Assembly: GCA_024742815.1 (NCBI GenBank)
Contig: JANSXX010000007.1
Location: 62,001 to 126,000 of the forward strand
Direction of reading: 5' to 3'
Length of the DNA: 64,000 nt
From: HXMU1420-13 sp024742815
Lineage (GTDB): Bacteria > Bacteroidota > Rhodothermia > Balneolales > Balneolaceae
The first letter of the stretch is position 1. Every line of letters begins with the position of its first letter. Shown piece by piece: positions 50,561 to 59,675 of the stretch. Under the pieces are notes generated by a model. The model was not told the origin of the DNA. It searched no databases and was given only the letters and a program-made list of their open reading frames with translations. The position numbers and the translations under genes are program-made.

Positions 50561-53500
50561 TTATCGATTAATAGGTACGGAAGGATTCTCAATTTCCTCG
50601 ATTACCTGTTCGTACTCGCCGTTCCAGATTGCCTGGAGTTTTTCTAGCTGAACATCCACTTTTGCCGCTAAATCTTCAAACACTGCATACTGTTGAGCGG
50701 TTGGGCGCCCATAACCGGTTGCAACTGTGCTTTTTAAAGCCGCTAATTTGTTGTTGAGCTTGATTGGGAAGTTTAACACATCCTGAATTGCTTCCGCTTT
50801 AGTTTGTACTAATTCTTGCTCAATCTCGCTAATTGCTTGCGTCAATTCTTTAACACGTTCGCTAAGTGCTTCATTGCCTTTTATTTCTGCCATCATACTA
50901 TTGATTTCGCTGGTAACAGATCGTATTTCGTTGATCGCTTTGTGCGTTGTATCTAGCTTGGCATTTATGGTTTGAATCAATTCAAATTGTGCAATCAAGT
51001 CTTCTTGCGATACATCAACCAATCGTGGATCCTTTTTCACTTCGAACTGCTGCTCGCCAACCATTTCATCTCCAATATGCATGCGCACCGTATAAGTTCC
51101 TGGCACCGCCATTGGGCCGGAAGTATTTCCTGCCCACAGAATTTGGCGACCATCAAGATTTGTTACACCCGGATAGCGAAGGTTCCAAACAAATTTATTT
51201 AACCCTGCTTTATTTGGAACAACACTTGGTCGGGTTCGCCCCTCTTCCTCATAAAACAACGGCGATTCCTTAACCGCTCTTCCTCTGGTGTCTTCCATAC
51301 TAGAGTAGGTTTGAATGGTATTGCCACGCATATCTAGAAACTCGAGTTTAATTTCGGATTCCTGCTCTTTATCGAGTTTAAAGAATACTACGGCTCCATT
51401 ATCCGGATTTTTTCCTGAGGTTGGAGATGGACCTCCCCAGCTTGAGCCACCGTATAAATAAGTATCCTCCGGATCGAATAAGTGACGATCTGCTTTAGCA
51501 ATCTCGTCCGTCATTTGATGCAGTACCGGTAAGCCATCTAAAATCCAGAAAGAACGCCCTTGCGTAGCTACAATCAGATCTTTATCCCGCTTATGAACGG
51601 CTAAATCTGTAATTGGTGTAGCCGGCAAATTCATTTGAAGTGGCTGCCAATCATCACCTGCATTGAAAGAAACGTACACTCCGGTCTCTGTACCTGCATA
51701 AAGCAAACCTGCTTTGTTTGGATCTTCACGTACAACCCGTGTAAAATCCATTTCCGGAATTCCATCCGTTATTTTGTCCCAACTTCTACCGTAGTTTGTA
51801 GTTCGGTAAATCATAGGCTGGAAATCACCAAATTTGTACCGAGTTGCTGCAAAATATGCTGTTCCGGGATCGTGTTGCGAGGCATCTAAAATACTAATCA
51901 TAGATTCCGGTAAACCTCGTGGCGTTACGTTATCCCAGGTTTCGCCATTATCACGGCTAATATGAATCAATCCGTCGTCTGATCCAGCCCAAAGTAAACC
52001 GGGTTCAATTTCCGATTCCACAAAAGTGAAAATGGTATTGTAGTATTCTACCGAGGTATCATCTTTGGTGATCGGCCCACCGGATTCGCCTTGCTTAGAT
52101 TTATCATTTCTGGTTAAATCCGGACTGATATCTTCCCAGCTCATTCCCTCATCGGTAGAGCGATGTACGTACTGCGAGGTTGCATACAGCACATCAGGAT
52201 TATGTGGAGAGATAATAATCGGGAAGGTCCACTGAAAACGGTATTTCAGCTGATCGGCTCCCGAACCCATCGGATTATCCGGCCAGATATCAATACGATC
52301 GTTTAACCGAAGATTTGCATCATAACGGGAAAGTGAACCTCCGTAACAACCACCATAAGTTACATCGTGATTTTCTGGATCAACAGCGATGTAGCCAGAT
52401 TCACAACCTGCTACCGGCCACCAATCGTCCTCATCAATACCCGATGAATTGGTACGGCTCATTATGGCAAAGGTAGAGTTATCCTGCTGTGCGCCATAAA
52501 TCATGTATGGAAATTGATTGTCTACCGCCACTTGGTAAATCTGTGCTGTGGCAGAAGTATGATAAGATGTCCAAGTTTTTCCTCCGTTGTACGTAACCTG
52601 TCCACCGCCGTCATCACCAATTACCATTCGATTTGGGTTATTGCTGGCAATCCATAAATCATGATGATCGGCATGCGGAGTTCGAATTCTGCTAAAAGTT
52701 TTTCCGCCGTCGATAGATTTCCAGAAACCAACATTCAGCACATAAACTACATCTTCGTTTTGTGTATCGGCAATTACTTTTGAGTAGTACCATGCACGCT
52801 GCCTTAGGTTTCTGTCTGCACTAACTCGGGTCCAAGTTGCGCCTGCATCTTCACTTCTAAATAACCCACCACCACGTGCATTTTCAACAATTGCGAACAC
52901 ACGATCGGAGTTTACCGGAGATACCGAAACTCCAATTTTTCCTACCATTCCTTTTGGCAGACCTGGGTTACGAGTAATTTCTGTCCAGCTTTCGCCACCA
53001 TCGGTGCTTTTAAATAAACCGCTGCCCTCACCACCACTACTCATTTCGTATTCATTTCGGTAGGCTTCCCACATGGCTGCATACAAAATTCGTGGGTTAT
53101 TTGGATCTACAGCGATATCTACCGCGCCGGTTTTATTATCTCTAAATAGAACTTTATTCCAGGTTTTGCCGCCATCAGTGGTTTTGTATACACCTCGATC
53201 GGCACTCTCAACGTTTCCAAATAATTTACCCATTGCTGCAATCCAAACAACATCTGGGTTGGTTGGGTGAATTTCGATGTCGCCAATAAACTGCGTGTTG
53301 CCCAAGCCTAAATATTGCCAGGTTTTTCCTGCATCGGTTGAGCGGTACATTCCATCGCCGGCACTCATATTACCACGAATGTCCGTTTCGCCCATTCCGG
53401 CATAAATTACATTCGGATCAGAATTTGCCACATCTATTGCTCCAACCGATCCCGTTTTGAAATATCCATCGGTAATATTTTCCCAGGTATTTCCTCCGTC

Positions 53501-53752
53501 TATGGTTTTGTATACTCCACCACCGGTATAGCCTACATAGTAGATATAGGGCTGATCATCATGCCCGGCTACAGCTACTGATCGACCTCCTCTAAATGGA
53601 CCAATTTCCCGATATTCCAAATCCTGAAATAACGAAGATTCAAATTGGGGTGAATTGGTTTCGGCACCATGACCAAAAACCTGAGCTTGTGAAGTTTCTG
53701 CCATACACAGAGCAAGCACAAAGCAGATTGCAAGACTTAAAAATCGCTTCAT
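50561..53752 (-). CDS. Large secreted BNR/VPS10-like repeat protein
   Basis: 1063 residues with a signal peptide (MKRFLSLAICFVLALCMAET). Residues about 40-780 form a beta-propeller of the sortilin/BNR kind with repeated S/T-x-D-x-G-x-T-W motifs: TIDGGNTW, STDAGKTW, TTDGGKTW, STDGGESW, SEDAGATW, SIDGGKTF, STDEGMSW, SRDNGETW. It continues with the ending LYAGTETGVYVSFNAGDDW and a C-terminal region with an Ig-like domain (PGVTNLDGRQILWAGNTSGP) and coiled coil (about 960-1050). Such proteins are common in Bacteroidota/Balneolota as exported glycosidase-like or peptidase-associated proteins; the activity is not known. It is single, with its own terminator. Confidence 0.85.
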   Translation of the reverse strand: MKRFLSLAICFVLALCMAETSQAQVFGHGAETNSPQFESSLFQDLEYREIGPFRGGRSVAVAGHDDQPYIYYVGYTGGGVYKTIDGGNTWENITDGYFKTGSVGAIDVANSDPNVIYAGMGETDIRGNMSAGDGMYRSTDAGKTWQYLGLGNTQFIGDIEIHPTNPDVVWIAAMGKLFGNVESADRGVYKTTDGGKTWNKVLFRDNKTGAVDIAVDPNNPRILYAAMWEAYRNEYEMSSGGEGSGLFKSTDGGESWTEITRNPGLPKGMVGKIGVSVSPVNSDRVFAIVENARGGGLFRSEDAGATWTRVSADRNLRQRAWYYSKVIADTQNEDVVYVLNVGFWKSIDGGKTFSRIRTPHADHHDLWIASNNPNRMVIGDDGGGQVTYNGGKTWTSYHTSATAQIYQVAVDNQFPYMIYGAQQDNSTFAIMSRTNSSGIDEDDWWPVAGCESGYIAVDPENHDVTYGGCYGGSLSRYDANLRLNDRIDIWPDNPMGSGADQLKYRFQWTFPIIISPHNPDVLYATSQYVHRSTDEGMSWEDISPDLTRNDKSKQGESGGPITKDDTSVEYYNTIFTFVESEIEPGLLWAGSDDGLIHISRDNGETWDNVTPRGLPESMISILDASQHDPGTAYFAATRYKFGDFQPMIYRTTNYGRSWDKITDGIPEMDFTRVVREDPNKAGLLYAGTETGVYVSFNAGDDWQPLQMNLPATPITDLAVHKRDKDLIVATQGRSFWILDGLPVLHQMTDEIAKADRHLFDPEDTYLYGGSSWGGPSPTSGKNPDNGAVVFFKLDKEQESEIKLEFLDMRGNTIQTYSSMEDTRGRAVKESPLFYEEEGRTRPSVVPNKAGLNKFVWNLRYPGVTNLDGRQILWAGNTSGPMAVPGTYTVRMHIGDEMVGEQQFEVKKDPRLVDVSQEDLIAQFELIQTINAKLDTTHKAINEIRSVTSEINSMMAEIKGNEALSERVKELTQAISEIEQELVQTKAEAIQDVLNFPIKLNNKLAALKSTVATGYGRPTAQQYAVFEDLAAKVDVQLEKLQAIWNGEYEQVIEEIENPSVPINR

Positions 53753-53863
53753 AAGTATCCCGTTTATTTTAAATGATTAGCGCGAAGAGCGGTTTAGAAT
53801 TACCGAAGGTAGGTATTCAGAATCAAGATGTCGGTAAAAAATTGTGAAGGGGAGACAGAAGCG

Positions 53864-54682
53864 TTAATTAAACACAAAGCGAAAGGTAATCGAACCCCAT
53901 TGTACGGTTTGCGGTACGCCACCCGGTAAACGAGAAAAACGCCATGTTCTAAGCGTGCTCATTACCTCGCGTTCTAGCTCGGGGCTCATCTTTTTGATCG
54001 GAATAATTCTTCCAACTGTTCCATTGGGACGTACTTCGAAGCGAACAGTTATGACTGCTTCGGTATTTGCAGTATTGGTTGGAAGCGGCTGAACCATAGG
54101 TGCGCGCTCGATATCACCTTCCCACTTCAGCTCATACGGTGCGGTTTTATCATCATCATTACCTAGCCCTTGATCGGAGTCGGTTTCGCCGGTAGCGCCT
54201 TCAACGTCACCACTTTCTTCAGCTCCTTCTTGCGTGTCGATATCTTCTTTGGCAACCGGAGCTATTTCAATTTCTTCTTCGGTATTTTCTTCCGCAGTTT
54301 GGGTAGGATCTATTTCCTCGGTTACCGGCGTTTCGATGGCTTCCTCAATTACATCCTCAACTTCATCAGGTAAATCAACCGGCTTGGTATCTTCCTGCGC
54401 GGTAGTTTCGGGGATATCTTCCGGTTCCGGGGTTTCTTCGGTGGGTTCTTCCGTTTCTACTTCTGATGGATTTGGACGAGTTGCCACTTGTTCATCTTCT
54501 ACTTCCGAAAACTCGGTTAATCGCCCAGTCTGAAATTCGCCAAACTCAACTTCTATAAAAGACGGGCGAATGTTCCTGCCCATATCGATGGTAAACCAAA
54601 GAGAGAATGCAATAAGAACACTGGCAACACCGATGGTTGCAAATAATGCGCGTGTATCGTCTTTTGTGAATTGAGGATCCAT
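53864..54682 (-). CDS. tonB: TonB family energy transducer
   Basis: 272 residues with one N-terminal transmembrane helix (IGVASVLIAFSLWFTIDMG), a long Glu/Pro/Thr-rich periplasmic linker (residues about 55-180), and a C-terminal TonB domain (VITVRFEVRPNGTVGRIIPI, LEREVMSTLRTWRFSRLPGG, VQWGSITFRFVF). With ExbB and ExbD it transmits proton-motive energy to outer-membrane receptors. It starts 5 bases after exbD and ends the operon. Confidence 0.9.
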   Translation of the reverse strand: MDPQFTKDDTRALFATIGVASVLIAFSLWFTIDMGRNIRPSFIEVEFGEFQTGRLTEFSEVEDEQVATRPNPSEVETEEPTEETPEPEDIPETTAQEDTKPVDLPDEVEDVIEEAIETPVTEEIDPTQTAEENTEEEIEIAPVAKEDIDTQEGAEESGDVEGATGETDSDQGLGNDDDKTAPYELKWEGDIERAPMVQPLPTNTANTEAVITVRFEVRPNGTVGRIIPIKKMSPELEREVMSTLRTWRFSRLPGGVPQTVQWGSITFRFVFN

Positions 54683-54687
54683 ATACT

Positions 54688-55104
54688 TTAAAGTGAACCT
54701 TGTTCGGTGGCCATTACCAATCGCAAATTCAATGCCTTTCCAATGTTCAACACACGAACGGCATCATCAACAGTTGCGTCTTTGTCTGCCCTTAGTACGA
54801 TGGTGCCTTCAGGTTTAGTATTTCGTGCTTCGCGGATGGCGCCGGCAAGCGAGCCTCGTGCAGTCAGTTCTCCCTCCACATAAAATTCGCCATCATTAGT
54901 GATGGCGACCGAAATATATTCTGCTTGTGTTACCGCGCCACTTTCTGCTTTCGGAATATTCACTTGAATACCAAAGTTGGTAACAAACGATGAAGTGAGC
55001 AAAAAGAAGATCAGTAAGAGCAGTACAATATCCGTTAACGACGACTGTGAAAACAGCGACAATGGAGTTAATCGTTTATCACCTCTTCTGAAATCGCGTG
55101 CCAT
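54688..55104 (-). CDS. exbD: ExbD/TolR-family proton-channel subunit
   Basis: 138 residues with one transmembrane helix near the N-terminus (LTDIVLLLLIFFLLTSSFVT; the Asp in this helix is the conserved proton-carrying residue) and a periplasmic domain with VNIPKAESG and LRADKDATVDDAVRVLNIGK. It works with ExbB and TonB. It begins one base after the exbB stop. Confidence 0.92.
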   Translation of the reverse strand: MARDFRRGDKRLTPLSLFSQSSLTDIVLLLLIFFLLTSSFVTNFGIQVNIPKAESGAVTQAEYISVAITNDGEFYVEGELTARGSLAGAIREARNTKPEGTIVLRADKDATVDDAVRVLNIGKALNLRLVMATEQGSL

Positions 55105-55105
55105 A

Positions 55106-55810
55106 TCAGCTCTGTTTTTTTGGTGCAGGTGATTGAAGAAGGTCTATAAAATCAGCCGAGGCATTTTCGAGTTCAAATATCGAACGATTGATTTTACCCA
55201 GCAGGAAGTTGTAAAAGCCGAACGCGATCAAACCAACAATTAAACCCGCAGCGGTTGTAATCAATGCTTCCCAAATACCACCCGCAAGTGCACTAGGGTT
55301 TACATTACCCTGCAGCGATTGAATATCCATAAAGGCTTCGATCATACCGGTTACCGTTCCTGTAAACCCGATTAATGGCGCTACACCGGCAATAGTAGCT
55401 AGCCAGTTCATGCGTTTTTCAAGAAAAAAGATTTCCTTTTTGCCTGCATTGTCAATCGCGTCTTCGATATCGCGAATGGGTCGACCTAAACGCTTAATTC
55501 CTGCTTTGATAATTCTGGCGAGCGGCTTATCAAAGTCCTCGCAATAAGCAATAGCATCACTTTGGCGCCCGGTTTTCAGCATTCCTTCGATGGTGCCCAA
55601 AAAGCGTTGAGTATCGGTATGGGAGCGAGTAAGTGCGCTCCATCGTTCAAAAATCACATAAAAAGAAATCAAAAAGAGGATAAAGATGGGGATCATCAGG
55701 ATGCCACCTTCTACCATTAAATCGAAAAATGTGATGGTTTCTCCCTCCAACGACGTTGCCAGAGAATCGACCGAGGCAACGGATTCCTGAATAAGAAATG
55801 CGTAATTCAT
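55106..55810 (-). CDS. exbB: ExbB/TolQ/MotA-family proton-channel subunit
   Basis: 234 residues with three transmembrane helices: one near residue 40 (LMIPIFILFLISFYVIFERW) and two in the C-terminal half (GVAPLIGFTGTVTGMIEAFM and ALITTAAGLIVGLIAFGFYN). The family motif LGFTGTVTGMI-like GFTGTVTGMIEAF is clear. It supplies proton-motive energy with ExbD. It begins 8 bases after the SPOR-domain gene. Confidence 0.93.
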   Translation of the reverse strand: MNYAFLIQESVASVDSLATSLEGETITFFDLMVEGGILMIPIFILFLISFYVIFERWSALTRSHTDTQRFLGTIEGMLKTGRQSDAIAYCEDFDKPLARIIKAGIKRLGRPIRDIEDAIDNAGKKEIFFLEKRMNWLATIAGVAPLIGFTGTVTGMIEAFMDIQSLQGNVNPSALAGGIWEALITTAAGLIVGLIAFGFYNFLLGKINRSIFELENASADFIDLLQSPAPKKQS

Positions 55811-55818
55811 GTAGATGA

Positions 55819-57591
55819 TTAGTTAATTTTTTTAATGAAGTAGTTATCAGGTAATAGCGTTTCAATTTCTTCGGCAGCAACGGCAGCGTCGAATAACGAA
55901 GCAAACTGCCCTAAACTTACTCTCCAGAGTGTGCCGTATCGCTCGCTTTCGATTGGAGCCACAATAGCACGATAACCGTTGTTCTGTAATTTTTGTTGTT
56001 CAGAAAGTGCGTTTTGTTGATTGCTGAGCGAATACATCACAATCGTATAGCCATCCATTCCATCTGCCGAAAGTGAACCGGTAAGGCCATATTTCTCGGC
56101 ATCATTACTGGTTTGATTTTGCACCGGCTGTGTATTTTCAACTATTGGAGGCGCAGCTTGTTCCTGATTTGTTACCGGTTCTTCTGTTTGGGAAGTCTCC
56201 GTTGGTGATTCAGAAACCGGATCATTGACAGGGGCTGGGGTAGTTTCAACCACCGGAGGTGGCGTTGCCGGTTGAGATGTTGTAGCAACGGTAGAAGTGC
56301 TCGGCGAAATAAATGGAATGTTTAAGATATTGAAATAGCCTAAGCCAACTACACCGCCACCAAGTACAACTACAATTAGAACCACCCATAACCAAGCAGG
56401 GGCTGCTTCGGAATTTTTACTGGCCTTAACCGGCTTTTCTTTCTTTTTGGTTTTCGTTTCTTTTTCTTCCGGCTCTTTGGTTGTCTCAGCTTTTTGATCG
56501 GTATCAGTAGGATCGTCGGTTGTTATGTTTTTTATAACCGGTACGATTTCGGTGTCATCGAATTCTTCCATTCTAAGCACACTTTCATCCACCTGATCAT
56601 CTTCTAGGTTCATGAATGGATCTTCAAAATCTAAATCGACTTCTTTTTCCAGTTCCAGATCGTTTTCAGAGTTGTCTTCCGGTTCAGGCTCCTCTTCTTC
56701 AGGCTCTTCCTTTTCTGCTTCATTCTCTGCGCTAATGGAGTTTAAATCTGCGGCAATATAATCATCTTCACCATCTTCTTGTGGAACTTCAGCGTAGTCA
56801 ATCACAGCGTCAGAATCGTCTAAACCGAGCGTTTCTTCGGTCATGTCATCATTCAACAACCCATCCGATTCCATTTCGGCAAATACATCATCTAATAACT
56901 CGTCGGTATCTTTCTCGTCATTTTGCTCAGAATCGGAATCCCCACCCATAAACGCTGCAACTTCTGCGCCGAGGTCGTTGCTGTTTGCTTCTTCTTGATC
57001 TGCATCTGCAAAAACGTCGTCGAAACCGTCAAATTCGTCCTCATCAGAGGTATCTATACCTTCGTCTTCTTCGATCGGCTTTTCGTAATCCTCTCCCATC
57101 AAACTGGCAAACAGTCGATCGGCACTTTCATCTTCTTTATGGGCTTCAACTCCCCACATTTCAGGACCGGGATCTTCGGCCGGTTCTAAATCCGGATCGT
57201 TAATATCATCATCAATCAGTCCTGCAAAGCGAGTACCTAAATCTTTGCCAACCGGTTTATTTGCCTCCAGATCTATCTCTTCGGCACTGCTTTCATCATC
57301 AAGTCCTTCAAATGGATCATCAAAACTTGGAGTCGGTTCGTCTAGCTCGATGGGCTCCATTCCAACATATTTGAAATTGATTTCTGTCTCTAGTTCTTTC
57401 GAAGGGATAAACATAATGCGATTTCCCAAGCTACTAAAGATCCCAAATCCTTCGATTTCGTAGGCTTCGTCGTCACTTAACGATTGCTTAATGTCGGCGA
57501 TCAATTCGTTAAGTTGTTTTTCGGTAGTTTCGGCATCCAATCCGGAGGCTTCTGCAAGTAAATCAAGTAGTTGCTGATGATCGATATGCAT
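55819..57591 (-). CDS. HU-like / transmembrane / SPOR-domain protein
   Basis: 590 residues. The N-terminal 90 residues are an HU-type domain (MHIDHQQLLDLLAEASGLDA, YEIEGFGIFSSLGNRIMFIP) of the HU-CCDC81 kind. Residues about 90-390 are very acidic and of low complexity. One transmembrane helix lies near 399-422 (AWLWVVLIVVVLGGGVVGLG). The periplasmic end, after a Pro/Thr/Gln linker, is a SPOR peptidoglycan-binding domain (510-590: TGSLSADGMDGYTIVMYSLS, WRVSLGQFASLFDAAVAAEE). HU-like plus SPOR architectures are known in Bacteroidota and may link the cytoplasm to septal peptidoglycan. It is 3 bases after the mini-HU gene. Confidence 0.85.
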   Translation of the reverse strand: MHIDHQQLLDLLAEASGLDAETTEKQLNELIADIKQSLSDDEAYEIEGFGIFSSLGNRIMFIPSKELETEINFKYVGMEPIELDEPTPSFDDPFEGLDDESSAEEIDLEANKPVGKDLGTRFAGLIDDDINDPDLEPAEDPGPEMWGVEAHKEDESADRLFASLMGEDYEKPIEEDEGIDTSDEDEFDGFDDVFADADQEEANSNDLGAEVAAFMGGDSDSEQNDEKDTDELLDDVFAEMESDGLLNDDMTEETLGLDDSDAVIDYAEVPQEDGEDDYIAADLNSISAENEAEKEEPEEEEPEPEDNSENDLELEKEVDLDFEDPFMNLEDDQVDESVLRMEEFDDTEIVPVIKNITTDDPTDTDQKAETTKEPEEKETKTKKKEKPVKASKNSEAAPAWLWVVLIVVVLGGGVVGLGYFNILNIPFISPSTSTVATTSQPATPPPVVETTPAPVNDPVSESPTETSQTEEPVTNQEQAAPPIVENTQPVQNQTSNDAEKYGLTGSLSADGMDGYTIVMYSLSNQQNALSEQQKLQNNGYRAIVAPIESERYGTLWRVSLGQFASLFDAAVAAEEIETLLPDNYFIKKIN

Positions 57592-57594
57592 GCT

Positions 57595-57792
57595 TTACCT
57601 CTCTAGTTCCGCTACAAATTCGATGGTATCACGTGGAGGCATCATTACGGTTTTACCGTCAATTCTTTTTTCCTGATGTTGACTGTGATGCACAGCTTTA
57701 AATGTACCTAGGCCCGAAATCTCTACGGAGTTCTTCATTATAATTTGATCGCGAACTACTACACTAAATGCTTCTAAAAACTCTTTTTTCAT
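57595..57792 (-). CDS. Short HU/IHF-family protein
   Basis: 65 residues from the ATG at 57792 (MKKEFLEAFSVVVRDQIIMK); the frame extends 21 codons upstream, into the barrel gene, and that part is not HU-like. The core VEISGLGTFKAVHHSQHQEK plus GKTVMMPPRDTIEFVAEL corresponds to the GFGTF motif and the arm/C-terminus of HU, but the protein lacks helix 1 and is about 25 residues short of normal HU. It may be a partner of the HU-domain of the next gene, 3 bases downstream. DNA binding is uncertain. Confidence 0.72.
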   Translation of the reverse strand: MKKEFLEAFSVVVRDQIIMKNSVEISGLGTFKAVHHSQHQEKRIDGKTVMMPPRDTIEFVAELER

Positions 57793-57794
57793 AC

Positions 57795-59534
57795 TTACAA
57801 TTTTATGATTATCCCTCCGAAGAGCTGAAATGGGCGCTCCTGATAGCCGTCCCACACTTCGTATTTTTGCCCCAAAATATTCAATACTTTGGCATAAACA
57901 CCAAACCGATCGCTAAATTCGTATTCGGCTTTTACATTTACAAGGCCGATGGTACCTAATTCGCGGTTATTGGTAGGAGATTGCCGCTTGCCAATCACAT
58001 CCAACCAGGTGCTTAGCAACAACGATTTTTCTAATTGGTAATTAAGTGATGCTGTTACCCCAAAACGTTCTTCATAGGGGATGTCAGCTCCGCTATCTAG
58101 TTTAGGTCGCCGAGCGTAAATTTTGGCATCAAACCAGAATTGCTCGGGATTAAGCTGTTGAGTAATCCCGCCGAATAACTCGAACATACTCGATTTTTCG
58201 TAATTGATGGTATAGAAAAGTGAATAATCCTGCCCGATTCTATTTTCTGATACCCGTTGATAATATGCTCTGTTTCTTGTGATTAGATAAGACAGCCCGC
58301 CATACACTCGATTGCCTTCAAATAACTGAAGTCCAATTTCGCCAAATGCTTTGGATTGATAACTATGGCGCAAGGTTGTAGCTGTATTTAAAAAGCGATT
58401 GATTTGATAATGCTCCTGAAGGCTTGTTAAAAACGGCCCCGCTTTAATTCCCCCTTTCACCAACAAAGCATCTTTTAAATTGTAGGAAAGTTCTGCTTCC
58501 GGTGCGATGTAGAATTTACTCTCTAGTCCATCGCTCACGTACGCAATATTAAATGCACCTGTAGCGTGCATGTTGAAATTGATTAACTTTTTGTACTCGG
58601 CACCAAGTGTACCTAAAAATATATTCTGAGAAGCACTATTGGCCGCATCATATCGTCCGGTTGTTAATTGTGCATTAATACCTAAGGTTTCGTAAAGGCG
58701 AGAGCCGGGCCAGTATTTGTTGGCTTCTATATTCACATATTGCTCGCTGCTGTTACCGGAAATTAAATTTCCATTATTTCGCGTAGCATTAGCGCCTGCA
58801 TCTAAGTCTGCTTCAAAGTGCGAAACTGTTAGTTCAGTGGTTAATCCTTCTAAGGCATTTTTTGTTTGATGAAGCGCTGCATTCCAACTCAAACCCAGAT
58901 AATCTTTTCTTGGCGTTTCACCAATTACATCCTGATAAAGCGGATCCAGATTATATAAGCGATTGAAATCACTTAGAAAGCTGATGGAGCTTTCAACCGC
59001 CAAATCCTTTTTTACTTTCGAATAAAAGCGAACATCGCCATCCATAAATCGAAAACCGGAAGCCTGATCATCGAGGTGGCCATCCGACGTTAGCAACGAA
59101 AAATTACCTGTTAAAGTAGATTTACTTCCCAATCCCTGATAAAAATAGGCGTCAGCTTCCGGAGTGATAAAAGATCCAAAGCCACCTTTTAGATACACAT
59201 TAGTGCGGCTTGGAGTTGGTAATACCGATCGGGCAGGAGGTTCCGGCCGATCTAATTGAGTAATAGCAATACTGGCAACCGCTTGCTCTCGCGATTCCAT
59301 AAACGGCATTCTATTGGGGTCGATCTGAAATACCCGCGGTTTAGGATTAAAACCAAGAATGGGTTGGCGACGAAGACCGGGGAACCGTGCTCTGAATTCA
59401 CTTCTAATCTCAATGTCCTGAGGGTTAATCTCGGGTAACAATGTATTCTGCGGATTGGTGCCTCCCGATTGGGCAAGCGCTGCTGCAGAAGTAATTACTA
59501 TGAGTGCAAATAGAAGTGATGGTCTGAAAATCAT
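57795..59534 (-). CDS. Outer-membrane beta-barrel protein, TonB-dependent-receptor-like without plug
   Basis: 579 residues with a signal peptide (FRPSLLFALIVITSAAALA). After a proline-rich segment (residues 25-110) the rest alternates strands and turns, ending GYQERPFQLFGGIIIKL, a typical receptor-like last strand (VYAKVLNILGQKYEVWDGYQ just before it is the hallmark of TonB-dependent receptors' last strands). No plug domain or TonB box is obvious. It is the first gene of the operon with mini-HU, SPOR, ExbBD and TonB, 2 bases upstream of the mini-HU start, so it is a likely substrate of that TonB system. Confidence 0.78.
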   Translation of the reverse strand: MIFRPSLLFALIVITSAAALAQSGGTNPQNTLLPEINPQDIEIRSEFRARFPGLRRQPILGFNPKPRVFQIDPNRMPFMESREQAVASIAITQLDRPEPPARSVLPTPSRTNVYLKGGFGSFITPEADAYFYQGLGSKSTLTGNFSLLTSDGHLDDQASGFRFMDGDVRFYSKVKKDLAVESSISFLSDFNRLYNLDPLYQDVIGETPRKDYLGLSWNAALHQTKNALEGLTTELTVSHFEADLDAGANATRNNGNLISGNSSEQYVNIEANKYWPGSRLYETLGINAQLTTGRYDAANSASQNIFLGTLGAEYKKLINFNMHATGAFNIAYVSDGLESKFYIAPEAELSYNLKDALLVKGGIKAGPFLTSLQEHYQINRFLNTATTLRHSYQSKAFGEIGLQLFEGNRVYGGLSYLITRNRAYYQRVSENRIGQDYSLFYTINYEKSSMFELFGGITQQLNPEQFWFDAKIYARRPKLDSGADIPYEERFGVTASLNYQLEKSLLLSTWLDVIGKRQSPTNNRELGTIGLVNVKAEYEFSDRFGVYAKVLNILGQKYEVWDGYQERPFQLFGGIIIKL

Positions 59535-59675
59535 ACAGAAAAGCTTTCTAGAATGTACAAATTTTTTGATTGAAGGATGAATCTACCTTCACATGATTAA
59601 AGATACCTCATCACACATTTCATGTTCCGTTATTGACTACGTAAAAAAGAAAAAACCGATTGGTTAAACGCTAGT

